Shown: piece after piece, positions 8,486 to 17,196 of the stretch | How the letters are laid out: every line of letters begins with the position of its first letter | How positions within the stretch are numbered: position 1 is the stretch's first letter | Assembly: GCA_964463695.1 (NCBI GenBank) | Contig: CAYXCZ010000022.1 | Location: 1-64,000 of the forward strand | Direction: 5' to 3' | Origin: JALNZU01 sp964463695 | GTDB lineage: Bacteria; Bacteroidota; Bacteroidia; Bacteroidales; F082 | Length of the DNA: 64,000 bases | The notes under the pieces: model-generated | The model's input: the letters and a program-made list of their open reading frames with translations, nothing else | Databases searched by the model: none | What the model was told of the DNA's origin: nothing | Position numbers and translations under genes: made by a program

Positions 8486-9109
8486 TTATTTCATCGCCTT
8501 GTCAAAATTGGCTGAAACCTCAGCCCAGTTAACAACATTCCAGAATGCTGACACATAGTCAGGGCGTTTGTTCTGATATTTTAAATAATATGCATGTTCC
8601 CAAACATCCAGGCCAAGAATTGGTGTGCCTTGACAATCAGCAACATCCATTAATGGATTATCCTGATTTGGAGTGGAACACACACACAAGCTTTTATCAG
8701 CTTTTACTGATAACCAGGCCCAACCGCTACCGAAACGGGTTTTAGCAGCTGTGTTGAATTGTTCTTGCATTGCTTCAAACGAACCAAATGCTTTGTCAAT
8801 TGCTTCGGCCAAAATCCCTGATGGTTTTCCACCTCCATCTGGCGACATAACACTCCAAAACAATTCGTGGTTATAATGTCCGCCACCGTTGTTGCGAACG
8901 ACAGCCGGATATTTACTGATATTTTTCAGCAACTCTTTGAAGCAGGTCTCAGCCATTTCATTGTCTTTTGTGGCTGCCTGAAGGTTATCAAAGTAGGCTT
9001 TATGATGACGTGTGTAATGGATTTCCATTGTCATGGCGTCAATGTGTGGCTCTAATGCTGTGTATGCATAGGGCAATTGAGGAAACTGTAATTCTTTTAC
9101 TTTTGACAT
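8486..9109 (-). CDS. sod: Superoxide dismutase, Fe/Mn family
   Basis: A 207-residue Fe/Mn superoxide dismutase of standard length. Metal ligands by motif are H31 (MEIHYTRHHKAYF), H81 (HYNHELFW), D168 and H172 (LDVWEHAYYLKY). The second-sphere glutamine that tunes metal preference appears at Q149 in STPNQDNPLM, the position used by Mn enzymes, while the N-terminal position used by Fe enzymes is occupied by Gly in NNGGGHYNHE. This suggests manganese use or cambialism rather than strict iron use (inference). It converts superoxide to oxygen and hydrogen peroxide in the cytoplasm, indicating oxygen exposure in an organism that also carries ferredoxin-linked oxidoreductases. No signal peptide is present. 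Confidence 0.96.
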   Translation of the reverse strand: MSKVKELQFPQLPYAYTALEPHIDAMTMEIHYTRHHKAYFDNLQAATKDNEMAETCFKELLKNISKYPAVVRNNGGGHYNHELFWSVMSPDGGGKPSGILAEAIDKAFGSFEAMQEQFNTAAKTRFGSGWAWLSVKADKSLCVCSTPNQDNPLMDVADCQGTPILGLDVWEHAYYLKYQNKRPDYVSAFWNVVNWAEVSANFDKAMK

Positions 9110-9138
9110 ATTCGGGTGTTTTAATTTTTTTAATGCTG

Positions 9139-9146
9139 CAAATGTA
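9139..9146 (-). promoter_or_regulatory. -7 box (TACATTTG) for SOD
   Basis: TACATTTG on the minus strand predicts a leader of about 26 nt. A -33 TTG at the right distance is not obvious. Confidence 0.5.
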
Positions 9147-9210
9147 CAACTCTATTTAGAATTGTTTTAAATAATGGCTTAAACATTAAACAAAATTAAC
9201 AATCAAAGGT

Positions 9211-11742
9211 TCAAAACTCAACAACTAATTTGAGGTTTAGCTGTCGCGGAGTCAGGTAGTTTGGTACACCATACTGAATGTTGTTCACATCTTTGATCCA
9301 GTTGTATGAAATCGTGTTGCTTATTTGCAGCAAGTTGAATACTTCGAGGCTTAGCCACATGTTATTGATGTTTCTTACAATAGCAGATTTCGAGGGAGCT
9401 CTGTCTTCACTCAATAATTGTTTGCTGAATCCAATATCCACGCGCCGATACTCAGGCATACGACGGGTTTGCTGGTAACGTTCGGTATTGGGCGGTCCAA
9501 AAGGGAGTCGCGAACCGAACACAAGCTTCAAATGTACCCTGAAAGTTGGATATCGTGGGATATAATCCTGAAAAAAGATTGCAAATTGTACCAGTTGATC
9601 TGCAGGACGGGGTATAAGTCCGGGAAAAACAGTCACCGTATCTGCTATGGTTTTGTTCTCACTCAAAAATGTGATACGCTCTCCATCTGTGTTAACGTAG
9701 TAATTATAGGAATCGTTTTTTACGTCTTCGGCAGTCTTCATAAATGAAAGACTTGCCCAGCTTTCAACACCTTTCACAAATTCACCGTTAAGTTTTAAAT
9801 CGATTCCTGTTGCATAACCAGTAGATTCCTGATCGGCATAATACCTGATTCTCACATTATCAATTTCATAGGGGACAAGTCTGTCGAGGTATTTAAAGTA
9901 TATTTCTGAAGTGAAAATAAAAGGTCTGTTCCATGCTTGAAAATCGAGATCGCTTGCTGCTACCAACTGAAATGAACGCTGTGAACGTGCGTCGGAAAAA
10001 AGTGATCCGTCGAACATGCGCATCTCGCGATAATAGGGGGCTTGAGAATAAACTCCGGCAGCAAATCTGAAAAGCATTTTCTTATTCCATTCAGGTTTAA
10101 TTGTTGCACTAATTCGCGGGCTTAAGGTCCACTCATTTCCATAACCCCAATAATTTGTTCTGATGCCGGCTGTAAACGTATAAGCAGTATTTTTTAAACT
10201 CGTATAATTCCAGCTTTTTTGCACAAAAGCATTGAAATTATGAATCATTAGCTTGTTGTTGGCTCTGGCTACCTGATTTAGCAGAAGTTCTGACCTGTCA
10301 GGTTGCGGATTGCCTGGAACTTCAACAGGTCGCGGAAGTGTAAAGCCAGCTGAATCAAGCATTTCCCATTCACTCATCCGGTCATTAATCGATTGAAATT
10401 GATAGCGGGCTCCCCATTTAAGAACATCATGTAACCTGGCTCGTGTGCCTTTATGCTCAATATTTACAACTGTTGCATTGAATGAGTTACGCGCGTGTTC
10501 AATAAAAGTGCCTACACCTTGTGATTGAATTACGTTCCCAAACTGTTCGCTTCCTAAAGACGTTTCGAGTCTGCCAATCCAATATTGACCTTCAATATCA
10601 TAGGTTTCTGTTTCAGAAGAATTGTAAGCAGAGGCAATCAGCTTGAGCTCTGTATCTGTGCTGGGGCGATGGGTAAGTGTCATTGCACCCATTCCTGTTG
10701 TGTAGCGGTCAACCTCCTGACCGTCGAAATAGATTGTCAGACGGTAAGCTTCTCTAAGTGTTCCAAAATCTGTTTGTCTGGTTTCAGGGATCAGCTTATA
10801 TTGGTTGCGGGCATAATAACCCAAAAAAGAGAGATCCCATTTATCATGAATTTTATAATTCAATAATGTTTGAAGATCAAGAAAATTAGGTTGGTATTGT
10901 CCTTTGGTTTCAAGGGCATTCAGGACGTATTGGGTAGTTTTGTAACGCGCTCCAACCAGATACGAAAATTTGCCCGTCTTATCAATTCCTTCGGCATGAA
11001 GATCAGCACCAAGCAAACTAACTGAAGCAGAACCGCCACTTTCGCTTGGCTTTTTGTAGGTGATATCTAAAACAGATGAGAGTTTATCTCCATATTCGGC
11101 AGCAAATCCCCCGGCAGAGAAGGAAATTCCTGAAACGAGAGCTGAATTTAAAAAACTGAGCCCTTCCTGTTGCCCTGAGCGTATCAGGAATGGACGATAA
11201 ATCTCAATGCCATTTACATACACAAGGTTTTCATCGAAATTACCTCCACGAACCGTATACTGTGAACTGAGCTCGTTATTTGAGGAAACACCTGGTAATG
11301 TTTTTATAAGGTCCTCAATACCGCCACTTATGGTTGGCAGCAACTGTGCTGATTTGGGGTTTAGCTTGGCAAGACTGCTGGCAGGCATACGTTCATCCTT
11401 TACCTCAGCGGTAGGCAAGACCGTTGCAGTTTGCATTAAAATAACATCAAGTACGACCGTTTCGCCGGGTGAAAGTCGCAATTTATGTGTGGAAGTTTTA
11501 TATCCAATAAAAGTAAATGAAATTAAAAGATTGGTATCAGCAGCTGCCTGTATCTCGTATCTGCCTCTTGAATCTGTTGTTATACCACCCGGGGTGTTTT
11601 TAAATGCAATATGAGCAAGTTCTATCGGCTTTCCTTTTTCATCAGTGACGGCACCCTTTACAATTCCTTTTTGCTGTGCCATGAGGACAACTGGAAATAA
11701 AAACAGAAGGAAGAGCAGAATTTGAAGCGTCAGCTTGCTCAT
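9211..11742 (-). CDS. TonB-dependent outer-membrane receptor
   Basis: An 843-residue receptor. A signal peptide (about 1-22, LLFLFPVVLMAQ) is followed by a carboxypeptidase-regulatory-like domain at about 25-105 (GIVKGAVTDEKGKPIELAHI, TTDSRGRYEI). A plug domain lies at about 125-235 (ISGGIEDLIKTLPGV, QYTVRGGNFDENLVYVNGIE, SFSAGGFAAEYGDKLSSVLD), and a long beta-barrel runs to the C-terminus with a terminal aromatic residue (LNLKLVVEF). It would import a ligand across the outer membrane using TonB/ExbBD energy. It is shorter than SusC-type receptors and there is no SusD partner nearby, so a polysaccharide-utilisation locus is not indicated. The ligand cannot be told from sequence. Confidence 0.92.
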   Translation of the reverse strand: MSKLTLQILLFLLFLFPVVLMAQQKGIVKGAVTDEKGKPIELAHIAFKNTPGGITTDSRGRYEIQAAADTNLLISFTFIGYKTSTHKLRLSPGETVVLDVILMQTATVLPTAEVKDERMPASSLAKLNPKSAQLLPTISGGIEDLIKTLPGVSSNNELSSQYTVRGGNFDENLVYVNGIEIYRPFLIRSGQQEGLSFLNSALVSGISFSAGGFAAEYGDKLSSVLDITYKKPSESGGSASVSLLGADLHAEGIDKTGKFSYLVGARYKTTQYVLNALETKGQYQPNFLDLQTLLNYKIHDKWDLSFLGYYARNQYKLIPETRQTDFGTLREAYRLTIYFDGQEVDRYTTGMGAMTLTHRPSTDTELKLIASAYNSSETETYDIEGQYWIGRLETSLGSEQFGNVIQSQGVGTFIEHARNSFNATVVNIEHKGTRARLHDVLKWGARYQFQSINDRMSEWEMLDSAGFTLPRPVEVPGNPQPDRSELLLNQVARANNKLMIHNFNAFVQKSWNYTSLKNTAYTFTAGIRTNYWGYGNEWTLSPRISATIKPEWNKKMLFRFAAGVYSQAPYYREMRMFDGSLFSDARSQRSFQLVAASDLDFQAWNRPFIFTSEIYFKYLDRLVPYEIDNVRIRYYADQESTGYATGIDLKLNGEFVKGVESWASLSFMKTAEDVKNDSYNYYVNTDGERITFLSENKTIADTVTVFPGLIPRPADQLVQFAIFFQDYIPRYPTFRVHLKLVFGSRLPFGPPNTERYQQTRRMPEYRRVDIGFSKQLLSEDRAPSKSAIVRNINNMWLSLEVFNLLQISNTISYNWIKDVNNIQYGVPNYLTPRQLNLKLVVEF

Positions 11743-11811
11743 AGGGTAAGGCGTTTATTGGAAGAAAACTCTCACAATTCAATTTTATTATTTCTACCGG
11801 TAAATATGAAC

Positions 11812-11847
11812 AAAAAAAGCTGCCATTGATAACAACAGCAGCTTTTT
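11812..11847 (-). terminator. Intrinsic terminator downstream of rpmB
   Basis: A 10-bp stem AAAAAGCTGC (11814-11823) / GCAGCTTTTT (11838-11847) with a 14-nt loop. On the minus strand it ends in a T-run just past the rpmB stop, separating rpmB from the TonB-receptor gene. Confidence 0.85.
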
Positions 11848-11864
11848 CATATGTTTCTTTTAAT

Positions 11865-12107
11865 TTAGTGCTTGTACAAATTGCCGCTTTTGTCGGCGTC
11901 TAACAATGCAGCATAAATGCCTTTTTTGTTAATAACACGCAAACCGGCTGCACTTACTTTCAAAGTAATCCACTCTTCCATTTCCGGAACAAAGAAACGT
12001 TTCACGTGAAGATTTGGAGAAAATGTTCTCCTTGTTTTACGGTTAGAGTGAGAAACATTGTTTCCTGAAATTACTTTTTTTCCTGTTATCTGACAAACTT
12101 TTGACAT
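11865..12107 (-). CDS. rpmB: 50S ribosomal protein L28
   Basis: The 80-residue product is a typical bacterial L28: MSKVCQITGKKVISGNNVSHSNRKTRRTF-like N-terminus, basic RNA-binding surface, and the WITLKVSAAGLRVINKKG core. It is a component of the large ribosomal subunit. In many Bacteroidetes rpmB is followed by rpmG and a small DUF4295 gene. Here it is followed directly by a terminator and then an unrelated TonB receptor, so the usual cluster is split. The sequence TTATTTTG, one base off the -7 consensus, lies upstream. Confidence 0.97.
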   Translation of the reverse strand: MSKVCQITGKKVISGNNVSHSNRKTRRTFSPNLHVKRFFVPEMEEWITLKVSAAGLRVINKKGIYAALLDADKSGNLYKH

Positions 12108-12309
12108 GGCGCTTATGTGTTAAATCATTCTTCCTCAAAAAGGGAGTGCAAAATAACGGATATTTTTCGAGATACACAAGTTAGCTTTTGAAAAAATTGT
12201 CATTTTTTAAAAAAGTTGATAGAAAATTGTGTTATAATATTTATAATCAATTTGTTATAATTTTATAAATGTAGAATTTCCAGGATCAAACGAGCTAAAA
12301 ACACCTTCT

Positions 12310-13263
12310 TTAGTTGTAGTTTAAATATGGTTTTAGTGTTTCCATTTCTGAAGAGGTGAAACCTACAATGGTTTGTAACTCATCATCGGTGCGGATAAAA
12401 CCACGACGGTCGCGATAATTGATAATCTTTTTGGTTTGATCGTAATCCAAATATGGATGCTGGAGCAATTCTTTGAATGTTAACCGGTTGATGTTTATTT
12501 TTTTAATCTGTTCAGGATCAAGGATTAAAAAGGCTGAAACCTGTTGAAATTTTAAACTGTCAATACCAGAAACCTCAAACAATTGTTCAAGTGCTACAAA
12601 TCCCCCGAGTGAATTCCGGTACTTTAAGATGCGATGTGCCAGCCATGGGCTGAGATTGGGGATTTTTATCAATTCCAATGAATCTGTCTGATTGATGAGT
12701 AAAGGTGTTAGAACAGGTTCAGTTTCAGAAATAACTGCAGACTCAGCTATACGTTTTTTTTCTTTTGAATGCTGTCCGGAAGAAAGCGAATCAATTGGTG
12801 GAATATTTATAAAGGGTTCAAGAACAGCAAATTCTTCTTTGCTAATACAATACATTTTGGCAAAATCTTCTTTCTTATAAAATTTACCGCCTTTAGCTTC
12901 ATAATTCTTAATCATACGAATTTGTCGCTCGCTCATTCCCATTCGTTTCCATTCAGAATCTGGCAGTTTGTTTGGATTAAAAGGAAAAGGGGTTAAAAGT
13001 ATTTCAGCTGCCGACTTCTCAGGTTGCAAACTATTAAATGGTTTATCGCGATATGATTCCCTGTCTTCTTCAATAATATTTTTTGACGGAATAGCTTTTG
13101 CCGACAATGAATCAGAAAGCAAAACTTGATGCTGCTTATTGGAGATCAGGTGATTGCTGAATATGCTAACGAAAATCATTGCAAGTATTAAAACAAATAG
13201 AATAATGATGGCGGACTGCTCCCTGCGGCTAAATTGAAATATGTCCTTTAGAGAGTCTCTCAT
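12310..13263 (-). CDS. Membrane-anchored helix-hairpin-helix protein (ComEA-related)
   Basis: A 317-residue protein with one N-terminal membrane segment at about 19-39 (AIIILFVLILAMIFVSIF) followed by a linker and three helix-hairpin-helix units. These lie at about 95-155 (NPNKLPDSEWKRMGMSERQI), 190-250 (IPNLSPWLAHRILKYRNSLG) and 253-315 (ININRLTFKELLQHPYLDYD ... IINYRDRRGFI). The repeats resemble the DNA-binding HhH of ComEA, and a periplasmic DNA-binding role in uptake is plausible. Related multi-HhH proteins of this phylum have no proven function, however. No other competence genes are in the window. It appears transcribed alone. Confidence 0.85.
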   Translation of the reverse strand: MRDSLKDIFQFSRREQSAIIILFVLILAMIFVSIFSNHLISNKQHQVLLSDSLSAKAIPSKNIIEEDRESYRDKPFNSLQPEKSAAEILLTPFPFNPNKLPDSEWKRMGMSERQIRMIKNYEAKGGKFYKKEDFAKMYCISKEEFAVLEPFINIPPIDSLSSGQHSKEKKRIAESAVISETEPVLTPLLINQTDSLELIKIPNLSPWLAHRILKYRNSLGGFVALEQLFEVSGIDSLKFQQVSAFLILDPEQIKKININRLTFKELLQHPYLDYDQTKKIINYRDRRGFIRTDDELQTIVGFTSSEMETLKPYLNYN

Positions 13264-13481
13264 TTTGTTTTCTATTTATGACAGAGCAGGGAGTCGGTAT
13301 TTTTCAAATTTTATAACTTGTTGCAACAATTATTTAAAGATTAATGATGCCTGTTAAGGCTAAAGTTGATTTCAAAATAGATTTTTGAAGCGTTGGGATT
13401 ATATTGTCTCTAAGTTTTCGTTTCAAAAACAACTTTTATAACTTTCAAAACTTCATTAATTAACCTCAATTTGCATCAGAG

Positions 13482-14099
13482 TTAATCATTCCGGTGATCT
13501 AAACCTTCAGGTAATGGCAGTTCTAAAATGTGACCTGTTGCCAGGTCTAAAACCCAGGCGTGAATCTGAAAATCAGAGTGACATTTTTGTAAGGCACGCT
13601 GCACAACATGTGTTTTGTAAAGGTTCTCTACTTGTCTTATAACATTAAGTTCGCTTAGCCGGTTAAGTCGAAGGTGCTCATCTTCAATACTATCCAGTTC
13701 TTTGGCATTTTCCTTTGCAAGATCCCGTATTGGGCTAATCCAGTTGCCTACAAGTCCTGTAGCTTGACCTTTATAGGCGGCTGTCACACCTCCGCAATTA
13801 TAGTGACCGCACACGATGATATGTTTTACTTTGAGAACATTCACTGCATAATCGAGCACTGAAAGAAAATTTATATCAGTAATTGAAACTTGATTTGCAA
13901 TGTTGCGGTGTACGAAAAGTTCACCTGGTTCAGTACTTGTAAAGGTATCTAAAGGCATTCTGCTGTCGGAACAACCTATGTATAAAAAATGAGGTTGCTG
14001 AGCTAAGCTTAGGCGTTTGAAATAATCAGGCTCAGCCGATTTTTTCAATGCAGCCCATCTTTTATTATTGGATATCAAATGTTGGTATTCAAGTGGCAT
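13482..14099 (-). CDS. Beta-class carbonic anhydrase
   Basis: The 205-residue product has all zinc-site motifs of beta carbonic anhydrases: C43 and D45 in IGCSDSRMPLD, and H99 and C102 in CGHYNCGGV, with the Asp-Arg dyad in CSDSR. It interconverts carbon dioxide and bicarbonate in the cytoplasm. It has no signal peptide. It starts 20 nt after the stop of the permease gene and is probably the last gene of an operon upp - permease - carbonic anhydrase; the functional link between these is not evident. Confidence 0.95.
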   Translation of the reverse strand: MPLEYQHLISNNKRWAALKKSAEPDYFKRLSLAQQPHFLYIGCSDSRMPLDTFTSTEPGELFVHRNIANQVSITDINFLSVLDYAVNVLKVKHIIVCGHYNCGGVTAAYKGQATGLVGNWISPIRDLAKENAKELDSIEDEHLRLNRLSELNVIRQVENLYKTHVVQRALQKCHSDFQIHAWVLDLATGHILELPLPEGLDHRND

Positions 14100-14119
14100 A
14101 TTTATAGATGTTAAAATTA

Positions 14120-15361
14120 CTATTCGTATCGTAATGACTCTATAGGGTCAACACTTGCAGCTTTGTTCGCTGGAATATATCCTGAAACCAATGCTACAAT
14201 GAAACAAAGAATCACTGCCATCACAATCCATGTCCATGGGATAATAAATGCACTTCCTATGAAAATAGAAAGGACATTGCCAACAAGAATTCCGGCTATA
14301 ATACCAACAACGCCGCCAATCTGAGCAATTACAACAGCTTCAATAAGAAATTGATTTCTGATTGTCTTTCGTGTTGCGCCAATCGCTTTCCTGATTCCAA
14401 TCTCTTGTGTTCGTTCAGTCACTGATACTAACATAATATTCATCAGACCAATAGCAGCGCCAAAAAGTGTAATAAGTCCGATAAAAGTTGCTCCCATTTG
14501 TACCTGTCCAGTTAGTCCGATGAGCATGCTGGCAATGTTGTCACTTTTGATGATGCTAAAAGTTTCGGGCTGACCTACCATATCGCCTCTTATTATCCGG
14601 AAGAGCCCTATTGCTTCTCCAATTGCTGGTTCGAGTTCTTCGGCAGATTTTGTACGTATACTTATGGTATGGTTCATATCAGGACGGGAAAAATACTGTC
14701 GCACATTATTCAATGGCATTAAACAGTTTCTGTCGCCACTAAAACCCATGCTTGAGCCTTTTTCTTTTAATACTCCCACAATCCGGTATTTGCCCGGACC
14801 AACCGTAATTATTTGACCGATAGGATCTTCATTATTTTTAAACAAGTCTTTTATTATGGAACTGCCAATTACTGCAACATGTGAGCCTGTTTGAATTTCA
14901 CTTGCAGTAAAGTTTCGCCCCTTTTCGATTTCAAAGCCTGCATTGTACAGGTAGTTTTCATCTATACCTAAAATCTGGATATTTGGATTTGTTTTCTCAG
15001 AACCAAATTTAATAGTCACAACTCCTGAACCATAGGTGTATATGCTGGTTGAAGCTGGAAAAGTGTATCCGTCTTTAAAATCCAGAGCCTGACGAAAAGT
15101 GATATTTTTGTATGATTCAGCATTGTTTCGTCGGCCTCCTATATGAACATTCATCTCCCTGTTGCGAAGATTGAATGTGTTTGCTCCCATCATTGAGAAG
15201 TTTTCGTTCAGAAAGTATTTGATGGAATCAATTGCTGTAAGGATTCCTACTAAAGCCATGATGCCGAAACCAATAATGGCAATCGTGAGCACCGTACGTA
15301 ACAAATGGCTACGAATTGACTCAAAAGAAATTCGAACGTTTTCGGTTAGTACTTTACTCAT
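14120..15361 (-). CDS. ABC transporter permease of the MacB/FtsX family
   Basis: A 413-residue permease. One N-terminal membrane helix at about 20-42 (LLRTVLTIAIIGFGIMALVG) is followed by a periplasmic MacB core domain to about 275. Three helices of the FtsX domain then close the protein (GATFIGLITLFGAAIGLMNI; SVTERTQEIGIRKAIGATRKTI motif at the cytoplasmic loop; C-terminal PANKAASVDPIESLRYE). This is the classic four-helix mechanotransmitter permease of tripartite or lipoprotein-type exporters. Its ATPase and periplasmic adaptor are not encoded in the window, so the substrate is unknown. It begins 8 nt after the upp stop. Confidence 0.93.
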   Translation of the reverse strand: MSKVLTENVRISFESIRSHLLRTVLTIAIIGFGIMALVGILTAIDSIKYFLNENFSMMGANTFNLRNREMNVHIGGRRNNAESYKNITFRQALDFKDGYTFPASTSIYTYGSGVVTIKFGSEKTNPNIQILGIDENYLYNAGFEIEKGRNFTASEIQTGSHVAVIGSSIIKDLFKNNEDPIGQIITVGPGKYRIVGVLKEKGSSMGFSGDRNCLMPLNNVRQYFSRPDMNHTISIRTKSAEELEPAIGEAIGLFRIIRGDMVGQPETFSIIKSDNIASMLIGLTGQVQMGATFIGLITLFGAAIGLMNIMLVSVTERTQEIGIRKAIGATRKTIRNQFLIEAVVIAQIGGVVGIIAGILVGNVLSIFIGSAFIIPWTWIVMAVILCFIVALVSGYIPANKAASVDPIESLRYE

Positions 15362-15369
15362 TTTGTTAT

Positions 15370-16026
15370 TTATTGATCACTTTTTTTTCCGAATGAGAGG
15401 TCTCCTGCGTCACCAAGACCAGGAACAATATATGCCTGAGCTGTTAGTTCGTCGTCAATTCCACCAACCCAAACCGAGACATTATATAGTGAGAGGTTGC
15501 GTTGAATGAAATCAATGCCTTCGCTACTAGCCAAAGCCGCTACAATATGAATCTGCTTTGGAAGCCCATTGGCAAGCATTCCACGAACAGTTTTTACTAT
15601 TGATGCACCTGTCGCAAGCATAGGATCGCTCAATATCAGTATTTTATCTGTAATATCCGGACTTGAGATGTATTCAACACGAATATCGAATGCTTCGTTT
15701 TTATCATATTTTCGATATGCCGTTATAAATGCATTGTCAGCTTTGTCAAAGTAATTCAACATGCCCTGGTGCAGGGGTAATCCGGCTCTTAAAATTGTAG
15801 CAAGTACAGGTTGTTCCGTCATGAGCTGCATCTCTGCCATTCCTAAGGGCGTGGTTATTTCAGCAGTTTTATACTCAAAAGTTTTGCTTATTTCGTAGGC
15901 AAATATTTCGCCAAGGCGCTCAAGATTTCTACGAAACCGCATACGGTCATTTTGAATGTCAATATCGCGCAGTTCGGCAATGAACTGATTAAAAACAGAA
16001 TTAATTTCACCTAAGTTTTTGATCAT
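15370..16026 (-). CDS. upp: Uracil phosphoribosyltransferase
   Basis: A 218-residue enzyme with the PRPP-binding loop ILILSDPMLATGASIV and the C-terminal uracil-recognition segment YIVPGLGDAGDLSFG, both diagnostic for Upp. It salvages uracil with PRPP to UMP in the cytoplasm. It heads a likely operon with the permease (8-nt gap) and carbonic anhydrase. A TATTTTTG box lies 19 nt or so before the start. Confidence 0.95.
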   Translation of the reverse strand: MIKNLGEINSVFNQFIAELRDIDIQNDRMRFRRNLERLGEIFAYEISKTFEYKTAEITTPLGMAEMQLMTEQPVLATILRAGLPLHQGMLNYFDKADNAFITAYRKYDKNEAFDIRVEYISSPDITDKILILSDPMLATGASIVKTVRGMLANGLPKQIHIVAALASSEGIDFIQRNLSLYNVSVWVGGIDDELTAQAYIVPGLGDAGDLSFGKKSDQ

Positions 16027-16048
16027 TGGAAGAATTTTTGCGTGTGAG

Positions 16049-16056
16049 CAAAAATA
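16049..16056 (-). promoter_or_regulatory. -7 box (TATTTTTG) for upp operon
   Basis: TATTTTTG on the minus strand predicts a leader of about 19 nt before the upp ATG at 16026. Confidence 0.45.
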
Positions 16057-16243
16057 AGAATAATTGGCTCAGTACGTTTTTTAAACAAGGAATTCTGTTT
16101 TTTTATTCTTATTTAACGCTTTGAAAATGAAAAAACGATGTTTCAGTCAAATTTTGAAATTGAAAATTGATTGATTTCTTTCGAAAATTATTTAAAAGAA
16201 GGATAATTATAGATGTGTCATGCCACCAAAACACAAATTAATT

Positions 16244-17182
16244 TCAAAGTTTTTTTCTTAAACGAATGATTTTCATCCCAAAACGTATCAACATGGGAAG
16301 TCGGTTAATATAAATTCCCGGATACGTTGTTTCTTTACTTCCGAAGCCTTTGTAAAAGCGTGCTAGATTTGGATTATCCGATCCTTCAAAATCCAACACC
16401 AAAGGACCGGAGGAATATTCTCTGATAACGTGATCAATAATAAGGTTTAACGCATGTGTTTCCCTGCCAAAGTCGGTAGCTCCTGAGAAAAGGAACACAA
16501 GTTTTCCATGACTTTTAACAAAAATAGCCCCTCCGCATAACTGATTCTCTGGAGTGTAAGCTCCGTATAATTTTGCCTGACTGCGGTAAATGCCCGCATA
16601 AACCAATTTGATTAACCTGTTGTATTCTCTGTCATTCCAATGGCTAATTGTTCTTCCACGGTTTTTGCGAAACATTTCAACGATATCTTCAGGCCGTATG
16701 TTTGGAACGATATTTAGTTTAGCCTCTTCGGCTTTCTTCAGGTTTCGTTTGGTGTTGGAGGAGTACTTTTTTTGAAGCCTTTCGTAGGAATGTATCAGGT
16801 CGAGCTCGTGATTGAGATGAGTAAAACTCTCGTATGGGATAGAATCCGTTCGGTTGTGTGTATTCAGTCTTATTTGAATGTGCTTGAAGTGTTTAGGAAT
16901 TGCTTCAACGAATGTCCCAACAATTTCGGCACTTAATATTGTTCGGGAAAAAATTCCAAGTTGCTGCGCGAAAAATGGTTGAAAAAGATAATGAACGCCA
17001 AATCTGCTGTTGCCGGTTAACGGGAACAACCGTTCGTAGTCATTTTCAACAAGTGCTTCCCAATTTTGATGAACAATATCTAAATACCACGACCACCCAT
17101 AAACGTTGCCATTAAAAGACTCCCGGATGCACTTATCCCACTTCTGCTTATCTATCTCGTTGTGCTTCAGATATTTTATCAT
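16244..17182 (-). CDS. FemAB/GNAT-like acyltransferase
   Basis: A 312-residue protein of the FemAB-like Acetyltransf_6 superfamily. The best signatures are the basic helix YSSNTKRNLKKAEEAKLNI, the segment GGAIFVKSHGKLVFLFSGAT and the C-terminal VLDFEGSDNPNLARFYKGFG, where the SDNPNLARFYKGFG turn is typical of FemAB-type GNAT folds. Members transfer amino acids to peptidoglycan precursors or act in exopolysaccharide modification. It lies 14 nt after a polysaccharide-deacetylase-like gene. The same kind of pair is known from exopolysaccharide loci, so an envelope-polysaccharide role is inferred. No membrane segment is evident. Confidence 0.8.
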   Translation of the reverse strand: MIKYLKHNEIDKQKWDKCIRESFNGNVYGWSWYLDIVHQNWEALVENDYERLFPLTGNSRFGVHYLFQPFFAQQLGIFSRTILSAEIVGTFVEAIPKHFKHIQIRLNTHNRTDSIPYESFTHLNHELDLIHSYERLQKKYSSNTKRNLKKAEEAKLNIVPNIRPEDIVEMFRKNRGRTISHWNDREYNRLIKLVYAGIYRSQAKLYGAYTPENQLCGGAIFVKSHGKLVFLFSGATDFGRETHALNLIIDHVIREYSSGPLVLDFEGSDNPNLARFYKGFGSKETTYPGIYINRLPMLIRFGMKIIRLRKKL

Positions 17183-17196
17183 AACAAATTGTGCAA

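Noticed and set aside
9211..11742. SusC/SusD polysaccharide-utilisation locus
   Set aside because: The receptor is too short for SusC and there is no SusD-like gene or glycoside-hydrolase cluster beside it.
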